Shown here: piece by piece, positions 1 to 6,384 of the stretch | Layout: each line of letters opens with the position of its first letter | How positions within the stretch are numbered: position 1 is the stretch's first letter | Source of the DNA: a virus | Strand: one strand, 5' to 3' | IMG/VR virus record: IMGVR_UViG_3300045110_000328 | Coordinates: 1-37,907 of that record | DNA: 37,907 nt | The notes under the pieces: model-generated | Told to the model about the DNA's origin: nothing | Seen by the model: the letters and a program-made list of their open reading frames with translations, nothing else | The model's database searches: none | Translations under genes and position numbers: made by a program

Positions 1-28
1 CCTTGCCGTTGGGGCTCCGGGCGGGGGC

Positions 29-50
29 GGCGCCCGTTGTGGGGGGCGCC
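29..50. terminator. GC-rich hairpin at the left edge
   Basis: GGCGCCC (29-35) and GGGCGCC (44-50) form a 7-bp stem around an 8-nt loop. No U-tract follows, as is usual for terminators in very GC-rich bacteria. It lies 13 nt before a second, stronger hairpin and outside any convincing gene. A terminator for something entering from the left is the simplest reading. Confidence 0.4.
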
Positions 51-62
51 CCGGCCGGGCTC

Positions 63-90
63 CGGCGTCTGCAAGCCGTTGCAGACGCCG
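63..90. terminator. Perfect 12-bp hairpin with GCCG tetraloop
   Basis: CGGCGTCTGCAA (63-74) and TTGCAGACGCCG (79-90) are perfect inverted repeats around a 4-nt loop. The stem is long and uninterrupted. It ends 22 nt before a TACGAT box (113-118), so it covers the area just upstream of where a -35 element would lie for the ORF at 125. It could be a terminator or a protein-binding palindrome; the sequence does not decide. Confidence 0.55.
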
Positions 91-112
91 AGCATGCGGA
101 CGGCGGCCTTCG

Positions 113-118
113 TACGAT
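113..118 (+). promoter_or_regulatory. TACGAT -10-like box, leaderless spacing
   Basis: TACGAT ends 6 nt before the ATG at 125, the same box and spacing as at the well-formed promoter before the XRE gene at 1587. No TTGACA-like -35 is seen at 16-18 nt upstream. Only weak support stands alone, but the match of box and spacing is notable. Confidence 0.35.
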
Positions 119-124
119 GCGGGG

Positions 125-301
125 ATGGCGCGACGCGGCACCGAGAAGAGCATCCTCATCCCGATCACGATGCTCGAAGCGTGGGCGCGCGACCTCGAAG
201 AGTCACGCCGCCTCGCGAGCGAGGGCGATCAGCGGCGGGCCGATGAGCAGCTCGTCGGCGTGATCCGCGCCGTGCGGCTCGCCGCCGACCAGCACCGCTA
301 G
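125..301 (+). CDS. Small hypothetical protein, 58 aa
   Basis: This is an ATG-started ORF of 58 residues, beginning MARRGTEKSILIPITMLEAW and ending in a charged helical stretch. It is rich in E, R, A and D and predicted helical, with no Cys, no membrane segment and no recognisable family. There is no clear Shine-Dalgarno site. A TACGAT box 6 nt upstream suggests a leaderless start. Its TAG stop (299-301) overlaps the stop of the convergent lipoprotein gene (298-300). Codon use is strongly GC3 and consistent with a real gene, but the function is unknown. Confidence 0.5.
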   Translation: MARRGTEKSILIPITMLEAWARDLEESRRLASEGDQRRADEQLVGVIRAVRLAADQHR

Positions 302-795
302 GTGGCGCAGGCCTTCGTGAACGCGGCATGCGCAGCCGGCATCTTCACATCACGCGTCTGCGTCAACGCCTTATCACGCGCCACGACCTGCTCATCCTGG
401 CTGATGACCGCTATCACGTACTCCTCGAACGCCTGCGACGCCGCGCCCGTCTCCGTCGACAACAGCGCCATCGCCGAGGCGCACTTCGCATTCGCGGCGC
501 TGACCGTCGCGTCGTAGACCGCCGACCATGCCCGGTACTGCGCCGCATCCGCCACCTGCGCCGCATGAATCAGCACTAGGCACGCCTGGTCGACGGTCGC
601 GGCGAGACAGCCTTGTTGCACCGCGACACCCTTCTGCGCCGCCGTCTCGTACTGCTGCTGCGCTTTCAGCATCGACGCATAGGCAGCCGGCGTCATCGGC
701 GGCGTGGGCGTGCTCGAGCCGCCGCATCCCGCCACCACCACGCCCACAGCGGCGAGGCCGGCGAGCAGGATCAAGAGGCGGGGCGGAGTTTTCAT
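298..795 (-). CDS. Lipoprotein, 165 aa
   Basis: Starting at the ATG at 795, the protein has an N-terminal signal of the lipoprotein type: MKTPPR, a hydrophobic run, then the lipobox V-A-G-C with Cys24 followed by GG. The mature part opens with a Ser/Thr/Pro linker and is otherwise Ala-rich and helical, with Cys residues that could form disulfides. The open frame continues upstream to 1005, but that extension would bury the signal peptide, so the internal ATG is chosen. The mature protein should sit on the outer face of the membrane. Prophage lipoproteins often act in superinfection exclusion or host conversion; that role is inference. The gene is convergent with the 58-aa ORF and stands alone on the minus strand. 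Confidence 0.75.
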   Translation of the reverse strand: MKTPPRLLILLAGLAAVGVVVAGCGGSSTPTPPMTPAAYASMLKAQQQYETAAQKGVAVQQGCLAATVDQACLVLIHAAQVADAAQYRAWSAVYDATVSAANAKCASAMALLSTETGAASQAFEEYVIAVISQDEQVVARDKALTQTRDVKMPAAHAAFTKACAT

Positions 796-1008
796 CAGGA
801 TCCCACTGTACTCCGTGCTGCAAGCCGTCTCGTTGTGGGAAACCCGTATACCCGCACCGAGCGGCACCGCGACGAAGCCACCATCTGAGGCATAGCAGCG
901 TAACCAGCCACCCCGTACGCTAGAAACGCAGTCCCCACCGCGACCGAGGCGCGGACAACCCCAGGGAGCCCCCCATGACGGGCCACCTCGATCGCGAGCA
1001 CGCACTGA
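796..1008. other. Non-coding gap between two minus-strand genes
   Basis: This is the upstream region of the lipoprotein gene. On the minus strand a TACAGT box ends 9 nt before the ATG at 795, a possible -10 element without a good -35. On the plus strand an AGGGAG precedes an ATG at 975 that opens a 63-aa frame, but most of that frame is antisense to the HTH gene and I do not accept it as a gene. No other structure was seen. Confidence 0.4.
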
Positions 1009-1494
1009 TCACGGCGGCGTTCCTGGCCGCGGCAGGCGTGATCTGCTCGGCCGAGGCCGGCCGGCGCGCCGCTTCGGTTCCAGCTCCGCCGCCTCATCGT
1101 GATCGGCACCGCGCTCGAGCCCTGCGCGAGCTCGATCTCCGCGCAGCTCGTCGCGCAGCTCGCTGACGGCCGCCTCGATCCGCGCCAGCGTCGCCTCGAT
1201 CTGCTCGAGCCGATCAGCCTGCGGCGCCGGCTCGACGACGTCCGGGACGGCCTGGCCGCCGGACCTGAACCCCCTACCGAGCGGCCCCTGCGTCTCGCCG
1301 AACACGTCGAGCAGCGCCTGGTAGTGCTCCGTGTCAGGCAGTCCACCCTTGCCCGCCCACTTCTGCACGAGCCGCAGCTGGACATCGAGCTTGACCGCGA
1401 GCTCCTGCCATGTCGCGTAGCCGGCTTTCTCACGTTCCGCCTTGAGCCACGCGACGAACCGCTTCTTCACCTCTGGGTCAGTCCGCCTCGCCAC
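1009..1494 (-). CDS. HTH DNA-binding protein with coiled-coil tail, 161 aa (repressor/antirepressor candidate)
   Basis: It starts at a GTG at 1494. Residues about 1-65 look like a small helix-turn-helix domain: a charged first helix (VKKRFVAWLKAEREKAG), then WQELAVKLDV and LRLVQKWAGKG in the positions of the two HTH helices. Residues about 85-120 form a heptad-like helix (LEQIEATLARIEAAVSELRDEL) suited to dimerisation. The tail is basic and Pro/Arg-rich. It is transcribed away from the XRE gene at 1587 across a 92-nt divergent region. The palindrome at 1504-1524 overlaps its likely -10 (TACCGT, 1507-1502, 7 nt from the GTG). It is one half of the probable lysogeny switch; which member is the repressor cannot be told from sequence. 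Confidence 0.65.
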   Translation of the reverse strand: MARRTDPEVKKRFVAWLKAEREKAGYATWQELAVKLDVQLRLVQKWAGKGGLPDTEHYQALLDVFGETQGPLGRGFRSGGQAVPDVVEPAPQADRLEQIEATLARIEAAVSELRDELRGDRARAGLERGADHDEAAELEPKRRAGRPRPSRSRLPRPGTPP

Positions 1495-1503
1495 CTAGCC
1501 AAC

Positions 1504-1524
1504 GGTACGCCAGCGTGGCGTACC
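1504..1524. promoter_or_regulatory. 21-bp palindromic operator candidate
   Basis: GGTACGCCA (1504-1512) and TGGCGTACC (1516-1524) are perfect 9-bp arms around GCG. The site is 10 nt upstream of the GTG of the leftward HTH gene and overlaps its TACCGT box, while it lies 27 nt upstream of the rightward -35. This placement fits repression of the leftward gene by a dimeric HTH protein, with possible effects on the rightward promoter. I saw no second copy in the window. Confidence 0.65.
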
Positions 1525-1551
1525 CCGCACCGTCCCTATTGGCGCGTCACA

Positions 1552-1580
1552 TTGACACGCCACTACAACGCGCCTACGAT
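1552..1580 (+). promoter_or_regulatory. Sigma-70 type promoter TTGACA-17-TACGAT, leaderless
   Basis: A perfect TTGACA (1552-1557), a 17-nt spacer and TACGAT (1575-1580) lie directly before the ATG at 1587. The start site expected 6-7 nt after the -10 box falls on or next to the A of the ATG, and there is no Shine-Dalgarno site. A leaderless mRNA is therefore likely. This is the best-formed promoter in the window and should drive the XRE gene and the early operon. Confidence 0.8.
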
Positions 1581-1586
1581 GGCGTT

Positions 1587-1892
1587 ATGGACGCACTCGC
1601 AAACCGGCTCCGCGAGGCACTCAAAGAGCGTCACGTCTCGCAGGAGGCGCTCGCCCGTGCCTGCCACGTTTCGCTGCGCACCGCCCATAGGTGGGTGAAC
1701 GGCGATGCGCAGCCCCGCTACGGCGAACTGCTCGCGATCGCCAAGGCGCTCAACATCGACATCGACGAGCTCGTCGCCGACGCCGACCCCGAGGCAGCCC
1801 GCCGTAGGCAGTTCGCCGCACGCATCAGCACCCCCGAGGGCCTGAAGGCGGCTCTCATCGATGCGCTGTCTCCGGCTGAGATCGCGGCATGA
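1587..1892 (+). CDS. XRE/Cro-CI family transcriptional regulator, 101 aa
   Basis: Residues about 5-60 form a typical XRE helix-turn-helix: LREALKERHVSQEALARACH, then VSLRTAHRWVNGDAQPRYGE, and a third part LLAIAKALNIDIDELV that matches the usual 'la..l.vsl.eL' end of the domain. The C-terminal 40 residues are charged and helical. The start at 1587 is chosen over the upstream in-frame codon at 1515 because it sits at the expected transcription start of a strong promoter and gives a domain of normal length. Its stop overlaps the next start (ATGA, 1889-1892). It is probably the Cro/CI-like member of the switch and the first gene of the rightward early operon. Confidence 0.8.
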   Translation: MDALANRLREALKERHVSQEALARACHVSLRTAHRWVNGDAQPRYGELLAIAKALNIDIDELVADADPEAARRRQFAARISTPEGLKAALIDALSPAEIAA

Positions 1893-2425
1893 ACGTGAGC
1901 CGCCTCGAGAAGCTGCTGCGCGAGGAGATGCTGTACCAGGACGAGCATCAGCGTCGCCGCTACGTTCGCAGCCTATGCGCGAGCGCAATCAGACGAGGAG
2001 TCCTCGTCCGGCAGCCGTGCGAGCAGTGCGGAAGCTCGGGACAGTTCAACGGCCGAGAAGGCGTCCACGCACACCATGACGACTACTCGAAGCCGTTCGA
2101 GGTGCGGTGGCTCTGCCACTTCCACCACGTGAGCGGTCCGCTCGCACTCAAAGCCGCGGCGTATGCGAGTTCGGTGCGGCGGCGGCACGAGGAGATCGTG
2201 CTTCTGGCCGGCGAGAACCCCTTCGCCGGGTGGGGCGCGCGCCAGTACGAGCGTGTCGCAGACCTGTTCCAGCGCACCGTCGGCGAGGCATGGACTCCGA
2301 CGCTCGTAGCGCCACCCCGCCGCCCCTATCTCTGCCACAGGCTTGCGCCCCTGCGGGTGCTTGAGGATCGTGTTCGGCCGGGTGCGGCCGTCACGCCTCC
2401 TCGACTCCCAGGCGGCGCGGCGTGA
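1889..2425 (+). CDS. HNH-like zinc-binding protein, 178 aa
   Basis: The centre carries a Cys/His cluster of phage HNH style: CEQCG, then VHAHHDDYSKPFEVRWLCHFHH. HAHH-x2-Y-S-K-P and WLC-x2-HH resemble the HNH proteins often found scattered in phage early regions. The first 40 residues are basic and helical. The last 45 residues are Pro/Arg-rich and have less regular codon use. It starts inside the stop of the XRE gene and its own stop overlaps the next GTG (2422). It may be a nicking or homing-type endonuclease or a DNA-binding zinc protein; the catalytic Asn is not evident to me. Confidence 0.6.
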   Translation: MNVSRLEKLLREEMLYQDEHQRRRYVRSLCASAIRRGVLVRQPCEQCGSSGQFNGREGVHAHHDDYSKPFEVRWLCHFHHVSGPLALKAAAYASSVRRRHEEIVLLAGENPFAGWGARQYERVADLFQRTVGEAWTPTLVAPPRRPYLCHRLAPLRVLEDRVRPGAAVTPPRLPGGAA

Positions 2426-2610
2426 CACCCGAGAGCGACGACCCGACGGTGCGCACCACGCTGGTCGCGCGCAACGTCGAGCTGCACGACGGCGACCACG
2501 CCGACGTCGCCATCCGGATCCTCAGCGACGGCACCATGACCGCCCAGGTCCGTCTCGCCTACGGCCGCAGCGCATGGTCGCCACCGGTGCAGCTGCACGA
2601 GCAGCCCTGA
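2422..2610 (+). CDS. Small hypothetical protein, 62 aa
   Basis: This GTG-started ORF overlaps the previous stop by GTGA, the translational-coupling pattern seen throughout this operon. The product is acidic at the N terminus and then alternates hydrophobic and polar residues (TTLVARNVELHDGDHADVAI and a later TAQVRLAYG), which predicts a small beta-rich domain. I recognise no family, Cys cluster or membrane segment. It is followed after 3 nt by the next gene. Confidence 0.6.
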   Translation: MTPESDDPTVRTTLVARNVELHDGDHADVAIRILSDGTMTAQVRLAYGRSAWSPPVQLHEQP

Positions 2611-2613
2611 GTC

Positions 2614-3174
2614 GTGTTCGACTGGACCCACAGCGAGTTCGTCGCGCACGCCAAGGACGCCGCCGAGGTCGCCACCAGCGTGCTGCGTGACGACCTCGCG
2701 TTGCCGTCGCTGCTGCTGTTGCAGCCGGCCGATGAGGATGCCGTCGCGGGGACGCCGTTCGAGTCGTGGTCGGACGGGATGCCGTTCATCGCCGCGGGCG
2801 GCCCGATTGGGCCCGCGCTCGGCCTGTGGGAGTACGCGATCAGCCGCACCCAGGCGGCGCGGTGCGCGGTGGTGGTGTTCGCGAACCTGGTCGACGTCCA
2901 GGTGGCGCACCTGAGCGTCGCAGAGGTGCGCGAGATCCTCCGCGACCCGCACCGCGCGGCTGCGATCACCGGCCCCGGGACGCTGCGCGAGGTGTGCCAG
3001 CTGGTGGTGCTCGACCCCAGCCATAACCAGCCGCTGGCGTTCCAGGCGGGCGTGATCCGCGGCGCGTCGGACGCCGGCGAGGTGCTGCTCGGCGCGTGGC
3101 TTCACGACGACTCGGAGTTCGTCTCGCACCTCACTGACCGGCTCTCCGGCGCGCTCCGGCGCGTCGACTCCTAA
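2614..3174 (+). CDS. Hypothetical early protein, 186 aa
   Basis: This is a GTG-started protein of mixed alpha/beta composition. Visible features are an acidic N-terminal region, a Gly-rich GGPIGPALGLWEYAISRTQA segment, a hydrophobic strand RCAVVVFANLVDVQVAHLS and a C-terminal helix. It has no signal peptide, membrane helix or metal cluster. It lies directly upstream of the gp3-like and Cas4-like genes in the same operon, so a recombination-related accessory role is possible but not shown. I do not recognise the family. Confidence 0.65.
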   Translation: MFDWTHSEFVAHAKDAAEVATSVLRDDLALPSLLLLQPADEDAVAGTPFESWSDGMPFIAAGGPIGPALGLWEYAISRTQAARCAVVVFANLVDVQVAHLSVAEVREILRDPHRAAAITGPGTLREVCQLVVLDPSHNQPLAFQAGVIRGASDAGEVLLGAWLHDDSEFVSHLTDRLSGALRRVDS

Positions 3175-3195
3175 CCCCTCCGGAAGGACTTCTCG

Positions 3196-4263
3196 GTGGC
3201 GACCACCGGACCCGCCCGACTCTCCGTTCCACTCCCGGACGACGCGCGGCCGCCGCGGATCGGCAAGATCCGCCTCGGCCACTCGGTCGAGACGGACAAG
3301 ACGACCGACTGGGGTGCGGCCATCACCCGCGCCGTCGCGGATGACCACTTCGTGGTGTCGGCCGACGACGACGGGATCACGCTGCCGGAGACGGTGGCGG
3401 CGTTCACTGCCATCTACGGCGCCGAGCCGCGACAGCTGCGGGCGATGCTGCTGGGTGACACGCCGGAGGCGAACCTGGAGGGCGCCTACCGGCTGTACGG
3501 CACCAACAAGCTGAAGCGCCGGTGCGACGGCGTCACCTGCTCGGAGCGGTCCGCGACCGGCGGGTGGGCCGAGCAGCCGTGCGTGTGCCTGGCCGGAAAG
3601 GGCGTCGTCGGGGCCGACTGCAAGCTGACGTTCACGCTGCAGATGCTGCTGCCGGAGGTGCCCGGGTTCGGGATCTGGCAGCTCGACACCGGCTCGGAGA
3701 TCTCGGTGCGGCGGATGACCGGGTTTCTGCGCACCGCGCACACGCTGCGCGGCACCCTCACCGGGCTGAAGTTCGACCTGCTGCTGGTGCCGGTGCAGGT
3801 CGCGCCCGGCGGCACTGCAAAGACCGTCTACGTGCTCGACCCGCGGGTGCTCGACCTTGCGCCGGCTGCCGCGCTCGAAGACGGCAACGGCCAAAGGGCC
3901 GGCTACGAGTTGCCGGCGCCGATCGCCGACGACGTCCGCGACGACCTCTTGAACGTCGACGCCGACGGCACCGACGGCACCAGCGATGAGCCCGATCCGG
4001 TGCTGGTCGCGCGGCTCCGCGACGAGCTGCACGCACTGCCGCCCGCCGCACGCACCGCCGCGCGTGAGGTGCTGACCGCCGCCGGGATCGTGACGGCGGC
4101 TGATCGGACGCTGGCAGCGGTCGCGATCGCGCTGCTGCGCGAGTTCGGCGACGTCGCCGCGGACGATCTCGGCGGCGTCATCCGGAAGGTCGAAGTCGAC
4201 CTCGCCGCGGGCGCCGCAAGCGCCGACGCCGACGCGTCGGCGAGCCAGCAGGAGCTGTTGTGA
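3196..4263 (+). CDS. Gp3/recombination-directionality-factor-like zinc protein, 355 aa
   Basis: The protein has the hallmarks of the actinophage family related to phiC31/phiBT1 Gp3, often annotated 'hydrolase or metal-binding protein': YRLYGTNKLKRRCDG, a Cys-rich loop with CVC and a further Cys (residues about 110-140), then the conserved LQMLLPEVPGFGIWQLDTGS followed by a VPVQVAPGG strand. The C-terminal third (about 240-355) is acidic and Ala-rich, likely flexible. GGAAGG precedes the GTG start at 3196. In phiC31 the family member reverses a serine integrase, but here the only integrase seen is a tyrosine recombinase, so a replication/recombination role is at least as likely. The stop overlaps the start of the nuclease gene. 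Confidence 0.7.
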   Translation: MATTGPARLSVPLPDDARPPRIGKIRLGHSVETDKTTDWGAAITRAVADDHFVVSADDDGITLPETVAAFTAIYGAEPRQLRAMLLGDTPEANLEGAYRLYGTNKLKRRCDGVTCSERSATGGWAEQPCVCLAGKGVVGADCKLTFTLQMLLPEVPGFGIWQLDTGSEISVRRMTGFLRTAHTLRGTLTGLKFDLLLVPVQVAPGGTAKTVYVLDPRVLDLAPAAALEDGNGQRAGYELPAPIADDVRDDLLNVDADGTDGTSDEPDPVLVARLRDELHALPPAARTAAREVLTAAGIVTAADRTLAAVAIALLREFGDVAADDLGGVIRKVEVDLAAGAASADADASASQQELL

Positions 4264-5192
4264 TGGCCGCGCGGCAGCTCACCGGCGTCAGGTGGAGCGC
4301 GGCGGTGCTCTGCCCGCGGATGGCGGCGTATCAGGGGTTGAAGGCGCCGCACGGCGTGCACGACCAGGTGACGCTGCGGCGCTTCAAGCGCGGCAACGCG
4401 TGGGGCCAGATCATCCGCGACGAGCTCGCCACCAGCCTCCGAGAGCGTGGCGAGCGGCCCGTCTCCGAGGCGGAGATCCTGTGGCCGGCCAAGGCGCCGG
4501 TCGGGATCGGGCACGCCGACCTGTACCGGCCCCGCACACGGCAGATGGTGGAGATCTTCTCGACGGATGGCACCGGCTACCCGGCTCGGAAGGGGATCCA
4601 GGTCGCCGGATACGCCGTCAATCACCGCAAGGCGGACAACGCCAGCGTGCTGGTCGTCGACCGGGTGACGGGCGACGAGGCCTCCTACGACGTCGACCTC
4701 GACGCGCTCGAGCCGCAGGTACGCGCGATCGAGACCGCCGTCGTCGACGCGCTCTCGGGCGGCGAGTTGCCGGAGCGCGTCACGTATGCGCCGTGGGCGT
4801 GGCCGTGCTCGGAGTGCGTGTTCGCCGAGCACTGCTGGGCCGACTGGGAGCCGGTGCCGCTGGCGCAGATTCCGGGCGCCGTCGACGACGCCGCTCGCCT
4901 CGCCGACGCGGAGGACGCCGTCTCCGCTGCCCGCCGCGACGTGAAGGCGCTCGAGCAGGCGCGGGCGGCGATCCGCGACCGTCTGCGGCCGCTCACTCCA
5001 GCCGGCGAGACCGTCGCGGCCGGCGAGATCTCGCTGCGCCGCACCGAGGTCGCGGGCCGCACCACCTTCGCGCTCGGCGACTACCAGGCGGCTGGGCACC
5101 GGCTGCCGCGCCGCGCCCGCGCGTTCATCTCGGAAGGCGCCGGCTCGGAACGCTGGACCGTCAAGCGGACACCTGAGGAGGCGACGTCGTGA
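4263..5192 (+). CDS. Cas4/RecB-like PD-(D/E)XK nuclease with Fe-S cysteines, 309 aa
   Basis: The Cas4-like layout is visible: an N-terminal Cys17 in VLCPRMAAYQ, GHADLY with Asp86, VEIF with Glu97, QVAGY with Gln113 and Tyr117, and a C-terminal triad PCSECVFAEHC (Cys182, Cys185, Cys191) that with Cys17 would hold a 4Fe-4S cluster. The lysine usually two residues after the motif Glu is Phe99 here. Residues about 205-245 form a helical linker and the end is an extra domain of unknown role. ATG 4263 is preferred over GTG 4260 because GGAG (4251-4254) is better spaced. It should act on DNA ends in phage recombination, paired with the gp3-like protein upstream. Confidence 0.75.
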   Translation: MAARQLTGVRWSAAVLCPRMAAYQGLKAPHGVHDQVTLRRFKRGNAWGQIIRDELATSLRERGERPVSEAEILWPAKAPVGIGHADLYRPRTRQMVEIFSTDGTGYPARKGIQVAGYAVNHRKADNASVLVVDRVTGDEASYDVDLDALEPQVRAIETAVVDALSGGELPERVTYAPWAWPCSECVFAEHCWADWEPVPLAQIPGAVDDAARLADAEDAVSAARRDVKALEQARAAIRDRLRPLTPAGETVAAGEISLRRTEVAGRTTFALGDYQAAGHRLPRRARAFISEGAGSERWTVKRTPEEATS

Positions 5193-5662
5193 GACGCCGC
5201 ACCGCCGCCGTCGCCGGCCTGGTCGCCGCCGCGGTCACGCTCGGCGCGCCCGGCGCGGCCGGCGCGGCGCAGGCCCGCGTCCACCACCTCACCATCAGCG
5301 ACGTCGTCCGCATCGCGCACGGCAACCCGTTCGCATGCGACCTGCCACCGAAGGGCCGGCTCGGCTGGAAACAGCTGCACTGCATTACCCGCGTCGTGTT
5401 CCGCCGCGAGCCGTGGCTCGGCCGCGAGGCGGACCTGATCATCGGCTGCGAGTCCGGGTGGGATCGGTGGGAGGTCACCCCGCCGTATAGCGCGAGCGGG
5501 TTGGCGCAGTTCCTGCCGAGCACATGGGCTCGGCTGCCGCGCCGCATCTCGCGCCACAGCGTGTACCACGCCGTCTGGAACGTGATCGGGATGCGGTACC
5601 TGCGGCTCCAGGACGGATCCTGGGTCGAGTGGTCGTGTGCCTCGATCGTGGGCGTCCGATGA
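5189..5662 (+). CDS. Secreted lytic-transglycosylase-like protein, 157 aa
   Basis: GAGGAGG precedes the GTG. The N terminus is a signal peptide: MRRR, a hydrophobic stretch, and an Ala-rich cleavage region near residues 26-28. The mature part has the SLT/lysozyme-fold signature: the Glu88 of GCESGW (catalytic position) and GLAQFLPSTW, with two Cys (50 and 65) that could form a disulfide. The protein should cut or bind peptidoglycan outside the membrane. It is unusual in an early operon, between a nuclease and small membrane proteins. Possible roles are local wall remodelling in lysogens or exclusion; both are inference. Confidence 0.8.
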   Translation: MRRRTAAVAGLVAAAVTLGAPGAAGAAQARVHHLTISDVVRIAHGNPFACDLPPKGRLGWKQLHCITRVVFRREPWLGREADLIIGCESGWDRWEVTPPYSASGLAQFLPSTWARLPRRISRHSVYHAVWNVIGMRYLRLQDGSWVEWSCASIVGVR

Positions 5663-5799
5663 TCCGGGGACCGCTCGACGGGCCCGGCGCCGGCGTCCGC
5701 CGCTACCGGTGGTTCGACGGGCTCCGGTTGTCGATCGCGCTGGTGTTCATCGGCGGGCTGCTGCTCGGGCTGCTGCTCGGCCAGTGGGTGACGCTATGA
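5659..5799 (+). CDS. Small single-pass membrane protein, 46 aa
   Basis: The ATG at 5659 overlaps the previous stop (ATGA). A polar, Arg-containing N terminus of about 20 residues is followed by one strong membrane helix (SIALVFIGGLLLGLLLG) and a five-residue end. The positive charge before the helix predicts N-in, C-out. No family is recognised. Its coupling to the secreted transglycosylase suggests a related envelope role. Confidence 0.65.
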   Translation: MIRGPLDGPGAGVRRYRWFDGLRLSIALVFIGGLLLGLLLGQWVTL

Positions 5800-6035
5800 G
5801 CAGCGTCCAGTATCCCCGCGTCCGCCCAGGCACCCCGGTGCGGTTCACCCGCACCGGCGGCTCGGTCGACGGCGATCCGGCCGAGATCGAGTCGGGCACC
5901 GGCACCTACGTGCGAACGCTCGCGCCGTCGTGGGGCGTGACGCTGTGGATCATCGAGCGGCTCGACGAGCATCGCGGCCTGGTCGAGACGTCGCTGGTGC
6001 CGGAGTGGGGCGACACCATGGAGCCGGCATCGTGA
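5796..6035 (+). CDS. Small hypothetical protein, 79 aa
   Basis: It starts with ATGA overlap at 5796. The sequence is beta-like and soluble: RPGTPVRFTRTGG, then ATG-rich DNA coding for GTYVRTLAPSWGVTLWIIERL and a charged end. It looks like a small barrel or SH3-like fold but I cannot assign it. It sits between two membrane proteins of the same operon. Confidence 0.6.
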   Translation: MSSVQYPRVRPGTPVRFTRTGGSVDGDPAEIESGTGTYVRTLAPSWGVTLWIIERLDEHRGLVETSLVPEWGDTMEPAS

Positions 6036-6175
6036 CCAGCCCGATGCTGATCGTCGGCGTGATCCTGGCCTGCTGCGTGGTCGCGCTGATCCTGGTTGAC
6101 GTCGGCCTCATCGCCGGCCTCACCGCAACCCTGGTGCTGGTCGGCACCGCCGCCCTGATCGGACGCCGCGCATGA
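6032..6175 (+). CDS. Small double-pass membrane protein, 47 aa
   Basis: The GTG at 6032 overlaps the previous stop. Almost the whole product is hydrophobic: LIVGVILACCVVALILVDV, then LIAGLTATLVLVGTAALIG, ending GRRA. This is one long or two short membrane helices with a basic cytoplasmic end. No family is recognised. Its stop overlaps the next ATG (6172). Confidence 0.6.
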   Translation: MTSPMLIVGVILACCVVALILVDVGLIAGLTATLVLVGTAALIGRRA

Positions 6176-6384
6176 GCACCCGGATTCACCTGCGGGAGCT
6201 GGGCGGCCCCAACATCGTCGTCCGCGAAAGCGTGGAGGACGTCGTCGAGCGCCTCACGCTGGCGCTGCACGGCTACCCACACCCTGCGCTGGTCGCGTTC
6301 ACATCCGTGTACGAGCACCGCACCGACCCGACCATTTACGTCAATGCGCGCGCTGTAGCGAGCGTCGAAGCCGAGGAGACCTAG
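6172..6384 (+). CDS. Small hypothetical protein, 70 aa
   Basis: It starts with ATGA overlap. The pattern RIHLRELGGPNIVVRESVED, a helix (VVERLTLAL), then a strand-turn-strand end with PTIYVNARAVASVEAEE looks like the small phage proteins that carry 'I-x-V-N...I-x-x-I' beta hairpins. It is cytoplasmic, acidic and of unknown function. The next gene starts on the base after its stop. Confidence 0.6.
   Translation: MSTRIHLRELGGPNIVVRESVEDVVERLTLALHGYPHPALVAFTSVYEHRTDPTIYVNARAVASVEAEET

Noticed and set aside
1-60. Left-edge sequence as a direct terminal repeat of the right edge
   Set aside because: Both ends contain GGCGCC-type hairpins but the flanking bases differ, so there is no true terminal repeat.
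975-1166. Plus-strand 63-aa ORF with AGGGAG before its ATG
   Set aside because: Only the first 11 codons lie outside the antisense of the HTH gene, and the C-terminal 35 residues are Arg/Ala/Pro shadow sequence. The ribosome-like site alone is not enough.
2326-4032. Minus-strand open frame of 568 codons over the gp3-like gene
   Set aside because: Same reason: it is the antisense shadow of a recognisable coding frame and has no motif of its own.
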